A DNA stretch of 64,000 nt from Tridacna crocea (GCA_943736015.1 OX031059.1:18662001-18726000), one strand, 5' to 3'; counted from the stretch's first letter, positions 1 to 9,947 are shown. The notes: generated by a model not told the origin, from the letters alone. Program-made: numbers and translations.

Positions 1-311
1 TGGGAAGAATGAAAAAATGCTGATTAGTCTAGGAATATTTTCTTCTTTGCTTGAATTTTTAGAACTGTTTCTTCTCAGTGTCTTTAATAGACGAGGTTGT
101 TTGCTAAATTATCAACAACTAAGAGCAGCATCTGTTTTTTTTTGTTTTTGTTTTTTTACTATATAGATTAAGATCAGACTGTATCAGTAGGTGATGTCTG
201 TTCTTCAGTCTGCAATGTCCAGCAATAGGTCGAGACACTCTGGCAAAAAAAAGCCTTTGAAAACGCAGTAGTTTACCAATCGAAAAGGCCCAATTCATTT
301 ATTAGTGAAAT

Positions 312-396
312 ATATCGTAGATTGATTTCGAAAACCTCGTAACTACAGCTTGTCAGAAGCTGTAGTTACGAGATTTTTGAAGTGAACCGACGATAT
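312..396. mobile_element. HP-I foldback element
   Basis: Near-perfect inverted repeat whose outer ends read ATATCGT and ACGATAT. The inner stem CTCGTAACTACAGCTT pairs with its complement around a five-base loop. Other copies lie at 12130, 40583 and 50960, and a half copy at 41791, which shows that it is a dispersed element. Confidence 0.85.
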
Positions 397-604
397 TCAT
401 TATGCATCGATTGAGAAACAACAAAAAGGAGAAAATGCTGGATAAGAATGAGGCCATTGATTTTATGACGCCAAATAAGTTTACTTCTATTTTGCGTTAT
501 GTCTAGTAAAACATAAAAAAAATTGAGTAAAACCCGGTTCAAAACAATTCTGTTTTCTTTGACAATATCAATTAATCTTAATTACCCCCCCCCCTTTTAT
601 TTTA

Positions 605-780
605 ATGAGCCTTGGAAAAATGCTTCGGAAAATATTTTAGGGAAAACCATAAAATTCTGGTGACCAGCATTTGCTTCTTTTCCAACAATGTTTTCTACCC
701 TTTCTGAGAAAAACATCGTTTGAACCACAATTCATTTGTAGTCTGCAGCCGCTTTGAATTTGGACAAGTCTAAAAAAAAA
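605..780 (-). mobile_element. HP-A copy, degenerate
   Basis: The right half is clear: CTGGTGACCAGCATTTG, then TTCCAACAATGTTTTCTACC and a decayed long arm ending GAATTTGGACAAGTCTAAAA. The left stem is badly decayed (GGAAAATATTTTAGGGAAAA), so the palindrome no longer pairs well. A run of ten C (585-594) lies just upstream. Confidence 0.65.
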
Positions 781-785
781 TTTCT

Positions 786-1338
786 TTTAAACTGTTACCG
801 GTAAGTTGTCGCTCAAAGGGTAACTGTTTAGAGGAAAGTAACTTGTAGCGCTGCAGACCACCGCTTTTATGTATCGAAAGAAAATCTTTTATAACACTGC
901 GGCAACTGATGAAAAAAATAAACGTAACGGCAAATCCCTGCTCTTGCCGCAATGTTCAACCTTATTGAATTTATTATAATCTCAGTTTTGCAAAGCTCTC
1001 TTTTTTCCATATATCTGCTTTTGTTTATTTCAGGGGCAATTCGTTAAATAAGAAACGGTGTCCCATAATATTTAAACAGCTGTGATTTATGCTGTAATAA
1101 GTTGAACAAGCTTTTTTATGTATCTTCAATGCACCGTCGCTTTCTGTTTTCACACACGGCGAATTCATTTATAAATTCTAAATGGAAATAAGAGACCCCA
1201 CTACCGGTAAGATTTCAGACTTTAATAGCGCCTTTTGTTAGAATATTGTCTGTTTTATTGAAAATAAAACAGACGACAGAATTGAGTAATTGTGATGCCG
1301 AGTACAGATAGACCTATAAAAGCTATTGTACGCCCTGT
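786..1338. other. No gene or repeat recognised
   Basis: AT-rich sequence without a long open frame. I see no hairpin or known element here. Confidence 0.5.
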
Positions 1339-1500
1339 TTAACTCTACCAGACGACAAAAGTTTGGAATCGACCATGTTAATTCATTACCAAACGACAAA
1401 AATTTGGACTCGACCATGTTAACTCATTACCAAACGACAAAATTTTAGGTTTGTCCAAATCGAAAGCATTTGCAGACGACAAAATAAAGAAAGAAACGAT
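1339..1500 (+). repeat. Three tandem HP-A 5' termini
   Basis: TTAA-led HP-A ends start at 1339, 1378 and 1419, spaced 39 and 41 bases. Each reads roughly TTAAYTCWTTACCAAACGAC and continues into AATTTGGAnTCGACCATG. Only the last continues into the normal long arm (AAGCATTTGCAGACGACAAA), and no hairpin follows. It looks like repeated capture of an element end at TTAA, or tandem duplication of a broken copy. Confidence 0.75.
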
Positions 1501-1682
1501 ATTCAAGTAAGGGGTTTGCAAACGAATTAGTTCCAAGGTCGAATTTTGGCCAAGACCCAAGACCCATTTCAGAAGATAGATGCAAGTTGTATCAAGATAA
1601 AAAAAATATTCCATTCTAGTAAAATATTTTGAGTTTGGATTTTGAGTGTTTAGTTTTTATTTGTCATTCCTCCAATGACCGA

Positions 1683-1910
1683 TTAACTCCCTACCAAACG
1701 ATAATATCTAAGGTTTGTCCAAATCGAAAGCATTTGCAGACGACAAAACAAAAGTAACTGAAAATGTGAAATTTGTTTTGTGAAGGGTAGAAAACATTGT
1801 GGGAAAAGGAGAAAATGCTGGTTAACAGCATTTTCTCCTTTTCCCACAATGTTTTCTAAGGTTTTTTTTCTCAAGGTCATCAAAAGTAAGGATTGTGTGT
1901 TAATGGGTAA
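1683..1910 (+). mobile_element. HP-A copy, near complete
   Basis: Starts TTAACTCCCTACCAAACG. The long arm carries GAAAGCATTTGCAGACGACA. The hairpin spans 1788-1858 with apex GGTTAAC in place of GGTTACC. The short arm ends GATTGTGTGTTAATGGGTAA, so the 3' TTAA is mutated. The short open frames here are readings of the hairpin, not a gene. Confidence 0.9.
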
Positions 1911-2571
1911 AAGTTACCTCTTTTTTTTTTAGCCACTAATAGAGATGAAGATCAAAATGCAAAGAAAATATAGAGTCTGTTCGCTTCATTGATATGTTCC
2001 GGCCTGAAATAGCTTTGAACCTTACAAACCTTTTCATTTATATCACATTTTAGTTAACTCAAATAAAAAAGAAAGATAGAAAAATAGAAATGGATACAAA
2101 AAAAACCAAAAGTGAGTCCCGACTTCACTTTTCTGACAAGAGTAGTAAGTGACGCATTACTTTTACAGCTTTTTAAATAAAGTTATACTATAGAGATTAA
2201 GAGTCACAATTTTTTAGGTAAGGTATACGACAATAAAAGCCACGAAACATCAAGGAAACACACCTCACAGTGACTTGTCGGCTGTCTTATACTTACTTTT
2301 GGAGGTGTGTTACTGAAGTTCATCTTAAATGTGCCCATGCTCATTAAAGTGTTGTCAAAAATGTTTGAGTTGTGCTCCCTGAAAAAGAGGGCTTAATGCA
2401 GTTGCAAACTGTATCGACCCATCTCAGCCTGTGTAGTCACCTTTTTTCTATTTTTACATAGCTCAGGTATTTTATAAACTTTCCAATTCTAATTTTTTTC
2501 TTGCGTTTCTCTCCAGGCGTAAGGATGCGTCTTCAAACTCATCTTTGCACAGGTTAATTCTGTACATTAAA
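1911..2571. other. No gene or repeat recognised
   Basis: AT-rich, with no convincing open frame, splice-flanked exon or hairpin seen. Confidence 0.5.
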
Positions 2572-2572
2572 C

Positions 2573-2797
2573 AACCCTTTACTCCATAGATACTCATTTC
2601 TAAGCATTGCTTGTAGGAGCCTTTGGAAAACATTGTGGCAAAAGGTGAAATTGCTCGTGACGAGCAATTTCACCTTTTGTCACAGTTTTCTATGCTATCA
2701 AAAGGTGTCATATACGAATAAGAAACGGTTTCATCCTTGCTGTTATTAAGGATCAATTAGAGATACCATAGAAATGCCTTATGGAGTAAAGGGTTAA
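2573..2797 (+). mobile_element. HP-E copy
   Basis: Reads AACCCTTTACTCCATAGATA at the left and TATGGAGTAAAGGGTTAA at the right. The central stem GTGGCAAAAGGTGAAATTGC pairs around GCTCGTGACGAGC. The left TTAA is altered to ACAACCC and the right one is intact. Sister copies are at 16229, 24640, 45791 and 62170. Confidence 0.88.
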
Positions 2798-2884
2798 AAA
2801 CACCATGGCAAGTTACAAAACGAAACGAATACTATAAGAAAGGGAAATGTGTTAGAAATAAATGTTTATAGAATCTATAAGAGC

Positions 2885-3062
2885 AACTTCTTGAACGACG
2901 AATTTAGTCATGAGGTAGACTGGTCCTTTGACAGACAGTAAATTGGCCAATATCGACAAGCTTTGACCCAGGTCATCCTGTGCGAACTGCGCAGGCTGAC
3001 CTGGATCAATATTTTTTGCAGATGAATTAAGCCCCCTTTTTCACATAGATCGGCTCATATAT
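2885..3062 (-). mobile_element. HP-C copy, partial
   Basis: Contains TGAGGTAGACTGGTCCTTTG, then a decayed stem (GACCCAGGTCATCCTGTGCG with GCGCAGGCTGACCTGG), then ATTAAGCCCCCTTTTTCACA and GGCTCAT at the right end. The distal left arm seen in complete copies such as 62410-62675 is missing. Confidence 0.75.
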
Positions 3063-3477
3063 GTAACCTGTCACGCGAAATAGGTTTTTTTTAACAGAAC
3101 AGATTTTATTCAGAAAAAACGACTTGAACACATAAGGTTCATCGTCGACATACATATATAATATTACACACGTCAGTATGGACATAAACACAATACATGT
3201 AAATACATTTCATTAGTGCGGAAATAATGTACAATGAAAGATCTTACAAAAAACCTTAATAAGTGTAGAGGATGATATTATATTTAGAATGAAAGACTGA
3301 AAATTTAATCACTGATATTGTTTAATTCATGTTTTCTTTTATCTATTGCCTTAGTATAAAATATGCCAATTGCATTTAGATTTTAACATTTTCTGAGTTA
3401 AACAGTTCTATTAATTTAATCATATTGGGTTTGTTGTAATAATACTTTTTTAAATAGTTTTGTCTTAATTCCTTATA
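3063..3477. other. No gene or repeat recognised
   Basis: Very AT-rich; nothing supported. Confidence 0.5.
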
Positions 3478-3728
3478 GGCGGGGCAAACTAGCAAATAGG
3501 GACAAACTGGGAATTCTGTTCATCAATATGATGAAAACTGAGCAACGACAGTGCAGATCAATTTAAGTTGATAGTTCAAAAATGATTGTATAACAAAGTA
3601 GACTGATCTATTTTTATACAGAAAATATCATAAGAGCAAAAAGTGTCGACCCTGGTCGATTTGCGCAGGCTGACAAGGGCTGACACTTTTCGCAGTTCCT
3701 AGATGGTTCCGTTTTGCGTGACGGGTCA
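3478..3728 (+). mobile_element. HP-J element, copy 1
   Basis: Aligns along its length with 23778-24033. Shared blocks include ACAAACTGGGAATTCTGT at the left and TTTTGCGTGACGGGTCA at the right. An internal stem (GTGTCGACCCTGGTC with GGGCTGACACTTTTCGCAG) lies close to the right end. The left terminus has decayed more than the right. Confidence 0.8.
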
Positions 3729-3914
3729 CATATATGTCTTAAACCATGTCTTTGAAAGCTAACTATCAAAGTGAAGTAAAAGAACATGCAGCAATGGGTT
3801 AAGTAAAAAATAAATCAAACTCTCAGATACACCTGGTTTGTGATATCTGTCTATCGTTAAGCGTCTTTCTGACAGTATACTGTATTATACTTTAAATCTA
3901 TTTGCGTTATTCTA

Positions 3915-4109
3915 CAGAGCTCCAGATAGAGGGAGTGATTTTGATTTCAAAATTGCAAATATTACCTATTCTCCATCAAACCTTATGTTGTGGGTACTCA
4001 TGATAATCGTCTCATCGAGACGATTCTAATGAGTACCCACAACATAGGGTTTTGAAGAGAAATAATGGATATAGAATACCCTCACTCCCTCTTATCTGGA
4101 GATCTCTGC
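3915..4109 (+). mobile_element. HP-F foldback element
   Basis: Ends are CAGAGCTCCAGATAGAGGGA and a complementary TATCTGGAGATCTCTG. The core is a long palindrome at about 3979-4054 around CGTCTCATCGAGACG. The left stem has small differences from the right (CCTTATG against CATAGGG), so this copy has begun to decay. Confidence 0.88.
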
Positions 4110-4231
4110 GTAAACTGTTGGCAATATTTGATTCAATGCATGCAGATGATGATTATAAATATACTTACAGTCTGATTTTATCTCTCCATTTAGCAATTAT
4201 CAATTTATCGTCTTAACTTTCCGTCAAGTAA

Positions 4232-4350
4232 TATACCAATAATTTCTCCTTTTCCCACAATGCCCTCGGACCTTCGAAAATACCACCGTCTTTTGAGCAG
4301 CTGTATACGAATATAGATCAAAAGTTTTGTCATCTGAATGAGCCTGTTTT
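4232..4350 (-). mobile_element. HP-A right half
   Basis: Begins at the apex side of the stem (AATTTCTCCTTTTCCCACAA) and runs into a decayed arm with TTTTGTCATCTGAATG. The other stem arm is missing, so the element is broken near its apex. Confidence 0.55.
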
Positions 4351-4359
4351 CATCAAGCA

Positions 4360-4965
4360 CTCTTAGGAACATAATTGTACTACTCTGAAGAACTCTCTAA
4401 ATCTGAAGTAAAGCATCTTCTGATCGGCTTAACCATCTGGTGTAGTCGATCAAGTTTTGTGTCACTTTCTAGATTTATAATTAGACCGAGGATGCATTTA
4501 AGGATGTTATGTGAATACACATGTATCTTATCATCTGAGTCTGCACCCACCAACTATTACAAAGAGTATACTTTGTCTTAATATCAAATTTGATTAAATC
4601 TGAGAGTAACGCAAATTCTGATTGGCTAAACCAAATCGTTTAGCCAATGAGGCATTGCACTACTTCCTAAATCTATAATCAGACTAAAAATGCTATTAAG
4701 GATGACTGGCGAATAAGCACAATGTCATCTTGGTCTGCACCCATCAACCATCCTTAAGAACATAAATACGTTGTCTTCTTCTCAAGAGCATTGTAGATCT
4801 GAAAGTAAAACAACTTTTGATTGGCTAAACCAGATGATTTATCCAATCAGAAATTGCGTTACTTTCAAATCCCAAATGGTTCAGCCAATCAGATGTTGCG
4901 TTACGTTCTCAATCTATAATCAGACTGTAAATGCAGTTATAAGACTAATTAGTGAATAGGCACCT
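4360..4965. repeat. Three degenerate HP-G copies in a row
   Basis: Three successive blocks (about 4370-4560, 4580-4760 and 4761-4960) each carry a decayed HP-G stem: TTCTGATCGGCTTAACCA, TTCTGATTGGCTAAACCAAA, and TTTTGATTGGCTAAACCAGA with CAGCCAATCAGATGTTGCG. Each is followed by an ATAATCAGACT-like block, and the blocks are separated by GAACATAA motifs. Confidence 0.65.
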
Positions 4966-5257
4966 TAGAAAGAAGTAATAAAAGATTTCCCGTAAAGTAA
5001 CTTGACGCTCGCTCGTTAGTTTCCCGTTTGATAATCCATGTTTAATTCATTAGACAAGTTCAAACGGTTTAACCCTGTCACATTTTAATTGTCTTTAATT
5101 TGTTTGACCTCGCCCTGTTATAAGATTTATTTTGACGTTAGAGGTTTTTATGCCCGTCAAGGCCACACAGAATGCAAAATAATCTAACAGAACTGAATGG
5201 AAATTACGAAATAGAATAACGTATTTCAATGATAAAGATACCTATTTAATCGAACCT

Positions 5258-5487
5258 TTAACCCATTACCAAACAATCCCTACTTTTGACGACCCTGAGA
5301 AAGAAGCTTTTGGAAAACATTGTAGGAAAAGGAGAAAATGCTGGTAACCAGCATTTTCTCCTTTTCCCACAATGTTTTCTATCCTTCACAAAACAAAATT
5401 CAAATTTTCAGCCACTTTTATTTTGTCAACTGCAAATGCTTTTGATTTGGATAAGCTTTAAATTTTTCATTGTTTGTAATGAGCTAA
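5258..5487 (-). mobile_element. HP-A copy, near complete
   Basis: Starts TTAACCCATTACCAAACAAT and ends TTTGTAATGAGCTAA. The hairpin is at 5313-5379 with apex GGTAACC, the complement of the plus-strand apex. One stem position (GTAGG against CCCAC) is unpaired. Confidence 0.9.
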
Positions 5488-5490
5488 CGG

Positions 5491-5545
5491 ACAATTAATT
5501 TTTAGACTGGTCCAACTTGAGAGCATTTTCTGACTGTGTACTAAA
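5491..5545 (+). repeat. HP-A long-arm fragment
   Basis: AATTAATTTTTAGACTGGTC followed by CAACTTGAGAGCATTT matches the start of an HP-A long arm. It breaks off before the stem. Confidence 0.55.
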
Positions 5546-5554
5546 CGTGGCTAA

Positions 5555-5691
5555 TTAATCCTTATCCTGCTAATAAAGATAGTGAAATGAAACTTTCCAG
5601 TCCAAGGAAAAACCCAAACCTGACTATTTCAAAGGTATGTGAACAGATACCTCCTAGTCAGACATTGTAGATCCAAGATCAGACTGCACGT
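5555..5691 (-). mobile_element. HP-B half, broken at the apex
   Basis: Starts TTAATCCTTATCCTGCTAAT (the HP-B long arm) and runs through CATTGTAGATCCAAGATC to AGACTGCACGT. It stops at the hairpin turn; the whole second stem and the short arm are absent. Confidence 0.8.
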
Positions 5692-5904
5692 AAATTCAGC
5701 TCTATAAACACGAAGCAACGAAAGCGTGGTAAAATCTGTGCTTTATTCTATATAGAGTGACGTCAATCTATTAGAGTGAGGTCATTTTATATAAAGTAAG
5801 TATGTAAGTTATTCAATGTAATACATGTACAATCTGCATCCACACTTTAACTCTAAGTATGAACTTGTTTTCCTTCCATCAAGATTTGGTCATGTTAGAA
5901 TAGA

Positions 5905-6067
5905 ATAAACCTTCTTTCTATCGTGGTTTATCGTTCAGTAAACCACGTTATGAGTTATGAGTAGCGATGAATAAATCACTCTTGTAATCGCCCTCGTGGA
6001 TCATGAATTGTGCCCCATAACTCACAGCTGTTATTGAATGATAAACCACGATAGAAAGAAGATTTAT
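5905..6067. mobile_element. HP-K foldback, single copy
   Basis: About 31-base inverted ends (left contains CTTTCTATCGTGGTTTATCG, right contains ATAAACCACGATAGAAAG) enclose a roughly 100-base middle. That middle holds a second, looser inverted pair (TTATGAGTTATGAG and CATAACTCACAGC). No second copy was noticed in the window. Confidence 0.75.
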
Positions 6068-6247
6068 TTCTTAATTATCTCTCTAAAAAAACATTGCATC
6101 AATATGAACCCAAAGAGATTGCTGTAAAATCTACATCAGATACAACAGCATTACGATAACATTCCGCTATCGCTGCAGTCTTCCCCGAACCAGTCTGCGA
6201 GAAGGCAATAATTATCTGCTTGTAATAATGATCTGGTTTAAATGACA

Positions 6248-6313
6248 TAAAAAAACTCCCCTTCCCTCAATGCTTTCTATCCTTTCACAGACAAATCTTG
6301 TATTTGAGCCACA
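6248..6313 (-). repeat. HP-A right-half remnant
   Basis: CCTTCCCTCAATGCTTTCTA followed by TCCTTTCACAGAC is one stem arm and a little of the long arm. It abuts the TTAA of the next element. Confidence 0.5.
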
Positions 6314-6542
6314 TTAACCCTTTCCCAAACGGCAAATTTTGGACTCTTCCAAACCAAAAGAGTTTGCAGACGATAATTTTAGATTTGGAGAAAAAGCCAG
6401 AAAGTTCTCAAAAAGGGTAGAAAACACTGTGGGAAAAGGAGAAATTGCTCGTTACGAGCAATTTCTCCTTTTCCCACAGTGTTTTCAAAAGGCTTTTTCT
6501 GCAGACACGTAAAAACCAGGGCTTGTTTGGGAAAGGGTTGAA
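6314..6542 (+). mobile_element. HP-A2 copy with a perfect hairpin
   Basis: Starts TTAACCCTTTCCCAAACGGC and ends GTTTGGGAAAGGGTTGAA. The hairpin (6421-6486) is perfect over 32 bases per arm and turns on GCTCGTTACGAGC. Relative to the common HP-A stem it has three paired changes: CATTG to CACTG, AAAATG to AAATTG and GCTGG to GCTCG. Each is matched in the opposite arm. Confidence 0.92.
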
Positions 6543-7009
6543 CGTGTTGTCAGCAAATACTTTGAATATGAACAATTTTTAAACATTTACCCTGGAGTAA
6601 AAGGTCTATTTCTTCTTTTTTCAGGTAAATTCGTATCAGAGTTATCCATGGTACGAGCTACATAAAAGAAAAAAAAGAATACTTCTGTACAGCTCATAAT
6701 CCGGTATAATGAGTAATTCTTCGGTTTAACACGAAACATCAAAAGTGATTACGTCATGGAGGTAAATTCCACCGACAAAATAATGAAAACAAATTACCAA
6801 ATCGTTGAGCACTGCCATTTTGTGTCGGCGGAAGATAGACAGTCGCTTCCGAGATATATAGGAAAACGGGATTGTTATTTGTAGATTTGTTAGGCGTTTG
6901 TCGTGAAAACACAGTTCTTTTGGATCATTCAGGTGACCAATTTGCCGGATGTATTTCAATTGACTGTCAGATGTCAAAATAACTCATTGAAATGACGTTG
7001 TCGTTCCCT

Positions 7010-7013
<4 letters not shown>
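6543..7013. other. No gene or repeat recognised
   Basis: A minus-strand open frame of about 83 codons at 6726-6977 has no recognisable domain and no other coding sign. Confidence 0.5.

Positions 7014-7053
<40 letters not shown>
7014..7053. repeat. (AG)20 microsatellite
   Basis: Forty uninterrupted bases of alternating A and G. Confidence 0.97.
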
Positions 7054-7055
<2 letters not shown>

Positions 7056-7776
7056 ACAATTCCAACAGCAGTCCTATTTCTTCTATGGAGGATAGTTGAT
7101 ACTAAAGCTTTGTCAAAAATCGTCTGTGCTGAAAAAAAAAAAACGTTAACTCACGCTAGAAAGCACATATACAGGCATGCGTGAAGCCGTAGTGACATAG
7201 ACGTTGTAGGGGTTGGGGGACTGTTTTGTTGCATCCTCTAATTACTAAATATACATATATACATTTACACTAGAGGGAGAGCAAGAGATAAATTGAATTA
7301 CAACAAATCAATATATGATATAATTTTAAGTTAAAAAAAATGACAACGACTTTTTTTCAGTAAACTAAATCGTTACATATCAAACAAAAGCTGCTTCAAA
7401 GCCTACGACTTCAAAGATCTTTTACCTCTTGCCTACAAAAGCTAACACTAGCAAGGAAAGTCAGTTTGTTTCTTTATTATTTTGAGGTTGTGAATATTTC
7501 AACAGTAATTCACAGAATTTCCATCATATCACAGCCACAGATCTCACGTTTCTGTATACTCTTGTTTGTCCAATCCTACAGTCAATGTATATACATGTAT
7601 TGCTAATTCTTTGACTAAATGAATTGCCATCAAAACGTGACCAGCTGTGCCGATGAGTATGGGACCAAGATTTTCCAATTACAAATCTGATTTCTGAGGC
7701 CCTCTCTGGACAAAAGACCCCAACCTGCTGGCATTTTACATGCTACAGAGCTCATCCACCAGTTGGGGCAACTTTT
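7054..7776. other. No gene or repeat recognised
   Basis: AT-rich sequence; no supported element. Confidence 0.5.
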
Positions 7777-7975
7777 TTAACCCTTCCTCTGCTGGACCTT
7801 TAGGCCAAATGTAGAAATCCAAATTTTGCTATTTCAAATGTTTTCTTTAGGGAAAGACATCCTTTCATCGGACAATGTAGATCCAAGATCAGACTGCACG
7901 TTCTGTGCAGTCTGATCTTGATCTACACTTTCCGCTAAAAGGTCAGTGAGTCGGGCTTGGCAGCCTATGTGTTAA
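7777..7975 (-). mobile_element. HP-B copy, complete
   Basis: TTAACCCTTCCTCTGCTGGA at the left and a TTAA at 7972-7975. The hairpin at 7869-7934 pairs GTAGATCCAAGATCAGACTG with its complement around CACGTTCTGTGC. The short arm (AAGGTCAGTGAGTCGGGCTT) is on the right. Confidence 0.9.
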
Positions 7976-8200
7976 AAAGTATTGGCGACACATCCGTTTT
8001 GTCATAAGATAACAGACTGCCAAATGGCACATGTGATATTGGTGGAGGCCCAACCTTGTGTTGGCAGACAACTAATATTGCGAAGCTACAAAAGTCTTGA
8101 TGGGGCATCACGTCTTATGGCATCTGACTAATCCAATAAAGAATCTCAGAGCATTTGAGACGAACTGGGTCTGAAATGGAGATATATGATTGTCAACGAA

Positions 8201-8366
8201 ATGGCTTTCAACGAGCGAAAAGGGGCATTCAAACATTTGCTTATTTAAGTGTCGTCTCGGATCAGCCTGTGCACTCCGCGCAGGCTGATCCGAAACGATA
8301 TATGTCGTATCTATGTAATATTCTGTTTGCCCACGTCCACGTCCCTTTTCGCGTGTTGCAGGCCAT
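8201..8366. mobile_element. HP-D short derivative
   Basis: Outer ends ATGGCTTTCAACGAGCGAAA and CTTTTCGCGTGTTGCAGGCC are kept. One internal stem (GTCTCGGATCAGCCTGTGCA with GCGCAGGCTGATCCG) is present, but the second stem of full HP-D copies is missing. Confidence 0.82.
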
Positions 8367-8409
8367 AGATGAATATCTTCGGCAATCAAAGAATAAGGAA
8401 CGGAATGAA

Positions 8410-8690
8410 CCGAACTGGTTCGTAAGTAAAAAGGTCACCGAAAATGACGATGAAAATACAGGGCCGCTGTGGGATATACCCTGTTGGTTGGGAAGTATAT
8501 CAAGATCTACTGTAATCAACGAAAAGATCGGTGAAAAAAATGAACTCCGCTGGTTTGCATGTATATGCAAATCTAACGAAATCAACGAAAAAGAACGACA
8601 AAAATAAAGGTACTGGAATAAACCGAACCTGTTCGTAAGTATGCGGAAAAATACGAAAACCAACGAAGCACAACAATGAAGATAATGTCT
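8410..8690. repeat. Decayed minisatellite of about 70 bp period
   Basis: Four related units start near 8410, 8479, 8547 and 8623 (spacing 69, 68 and 76). Each begins with a variant of CCGAACTGGTTCGTAAGTA and later carries AATCAACGAAAA or ACCAACGAAG. Long open frames on both strands here (150 and 144 codons) follow from this repeat and the HP-D stem. Confidence 0.65.
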
Positions 8691-8814
8691 TGACATTTAC
8701 CGAGAAGAGTAGCAAGTCTTCGGAAATACAATGACAATCTCCGAATATCTGAAAAACAAAATTTGATTTGCCTCTCCTTTGTAAGTATGATTCAACCTTG
8801 ATGGTAAGGGTTCT

Positions 8815-9043
8815 TTAACTCTTTACCACACAATCCCTACTTTTGACGACCTTGAGAAAGAAGCCTTTTGAAAACACTGTGGGAAAAAGAGAAAATGCTG
8901 GTAACCAGCATTTTCTCCTTTTCCCACAGTGTTTTCTACCCTTCACAAACCAAATTTTAAGTTTACAGTCACCTTTATTTTGTTGTCTGCAAATGCTTTC
9001 ACTTTGGACCAGTCTAATATTTTCTTATGTAGCAAAGAGTTAA
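8815..9043 (-). mobile_element. HP-A copy, complete with both TTAA
   Basis: TTAACTCTTTACCACACAAT to AGCAAAGAGTTAA. The stem carries CACTG in one arm and CAGTG in the other, a paired change from CATTG and CAATG. The apex is GGTAACC, as expected for a minus copy. Confidence 0.92.
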
Positions 9044-9137
9044 GAGATAATTAATTTAGTCTGAACTTACTGCATCATGGTTCGTATTCACTAACCATCC
9101 TTATCAGTCTTTTTCGGCAGTTTTTTCATAAGTTTAG

Positions 9138-9180
9138 CGTGCAGTCTGATCTTCGATCTATATTGTCCAATAAGTAAATA
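9138..9180 (+). repeat. HP-B half stem, broken at the apex
   Basis: GCGTGCAGTCTGATCTTCGA, then TCTATATTGTCCAATAAG: one stem arm and the start of the following arm only. Its 5' limit is the hairpin turn. Confidence 0.65.
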
Positions 9181-9204
9181 TCTATTCCCAAAAAATGAGT
9201 TGGA

Positions 9205-9459
9205 TTGGTTGGTTTTGTTGGAGTTTAACGCCACTTTAACAGCTAAGGTCATATCATGGCGGTCGGTGTGGCACATGTGTTTCCTGGCTTTCTCATACCA
9301 GTACTAACACTACTTTCTTTCCAAAGCCACCCACTACTTTTCTCACCTGCTTCAGCAGAGGTGAGAGCCGGAAAGAAAGTTTGCCTCAACCGGGTATCGA
9401 ACTCACAACCACCAGGTCATGAGTCCAACGCGCTCACCACTGAACCACCCGGGCGGGCT
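9205..9459 (-). mobile_element. Full-length tRNA-headed SINE with exact TSD
   Basis: On the minus strand it starts AGCCCGCCCGGGTGGTTCAG, with an A-box-like GGTTCAGTGGTGAGCGCG and a B-box-like GAGTTCGATACCCGG. It then runs through a unique body and ends GGCGTTAAACTCCAACAAAA. A 14-base direct repeat, AAAAATGAGTTGGA, flanks it exactly at 9191-9204 and 9460-9473. That is the product expected of target-primed reverse transcription by a LINE in trans. Confidence 0.92.
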
Positions 9460-9473
9460 AAAAATGAGTTGGA

Positions 9474-9940
9474 AATAATATTCACTCAAATAAAAGCATA
9501 AGAGTTAACATGGAAGAGTAAACACAAAAAAATGTAATACGAGATTTTTATCAAACATTCGTAATATTTACATTCGGCTGATTAAGCAAATTGTATACGG
9601 CTGGATTAGGGTTGCGTACTCATCATATTAAGTCCAATATAGATTTGTCGATTGAATTCGTCTGCTTTTTCAATAGCAGACGAGAAGAGTTTCTAAACAT
9701 CAAAGGGAAGCTTTTGTAATTTCTATTTGTCATCGGTGTATACTCCATATTGTGTTTCAATGGAAGCCATTGAAGGAATAGAGTAATAAGACGCACTTAT
9801 TGGTTTCCTTGAAGATGAGTGGTGTGAAACCTTACAGCGCCCCCAAATAAGTGAAATGGATTTTAAGGCAAGCAAAAGGAAATAAATATCGCATTTTCAA
9901 GATTTTTACTAAGGTTTCTAAATAGGTCAGATTATAAAGT
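9474..9940. other. No gene or repeat recognised
   Basis: AT-rich sequence leading into the HP-B stem at 9948. Decayed HP-B arms may cover part of 9831-9947. Confidence 0.45.
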
Positions 9941-9947
9941 ACATTTA

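Noticed and set aside
585..594. Runs of 9 to 12 G or C here and near 18966, 33920, 42957, 51206 and 59252 as quadruplex signals
   Set aside because: Single homopolymer runs without the four-tract pattern; slippage is the simpler explanation.
8155..8607. 150-codon plus-strand open frame and overlapping 144-codon minus frame
   Set aside because: They cover an HP-D stem and a decayed tandem repeat; no domain or start context supports either.
9205..9459. Possible tRNA gene on the minus strand
   Set aside because: A and B boxes are present, but no cloverleaf acceptor pairing follows and the unit continues into a SINE body with its own TSD.
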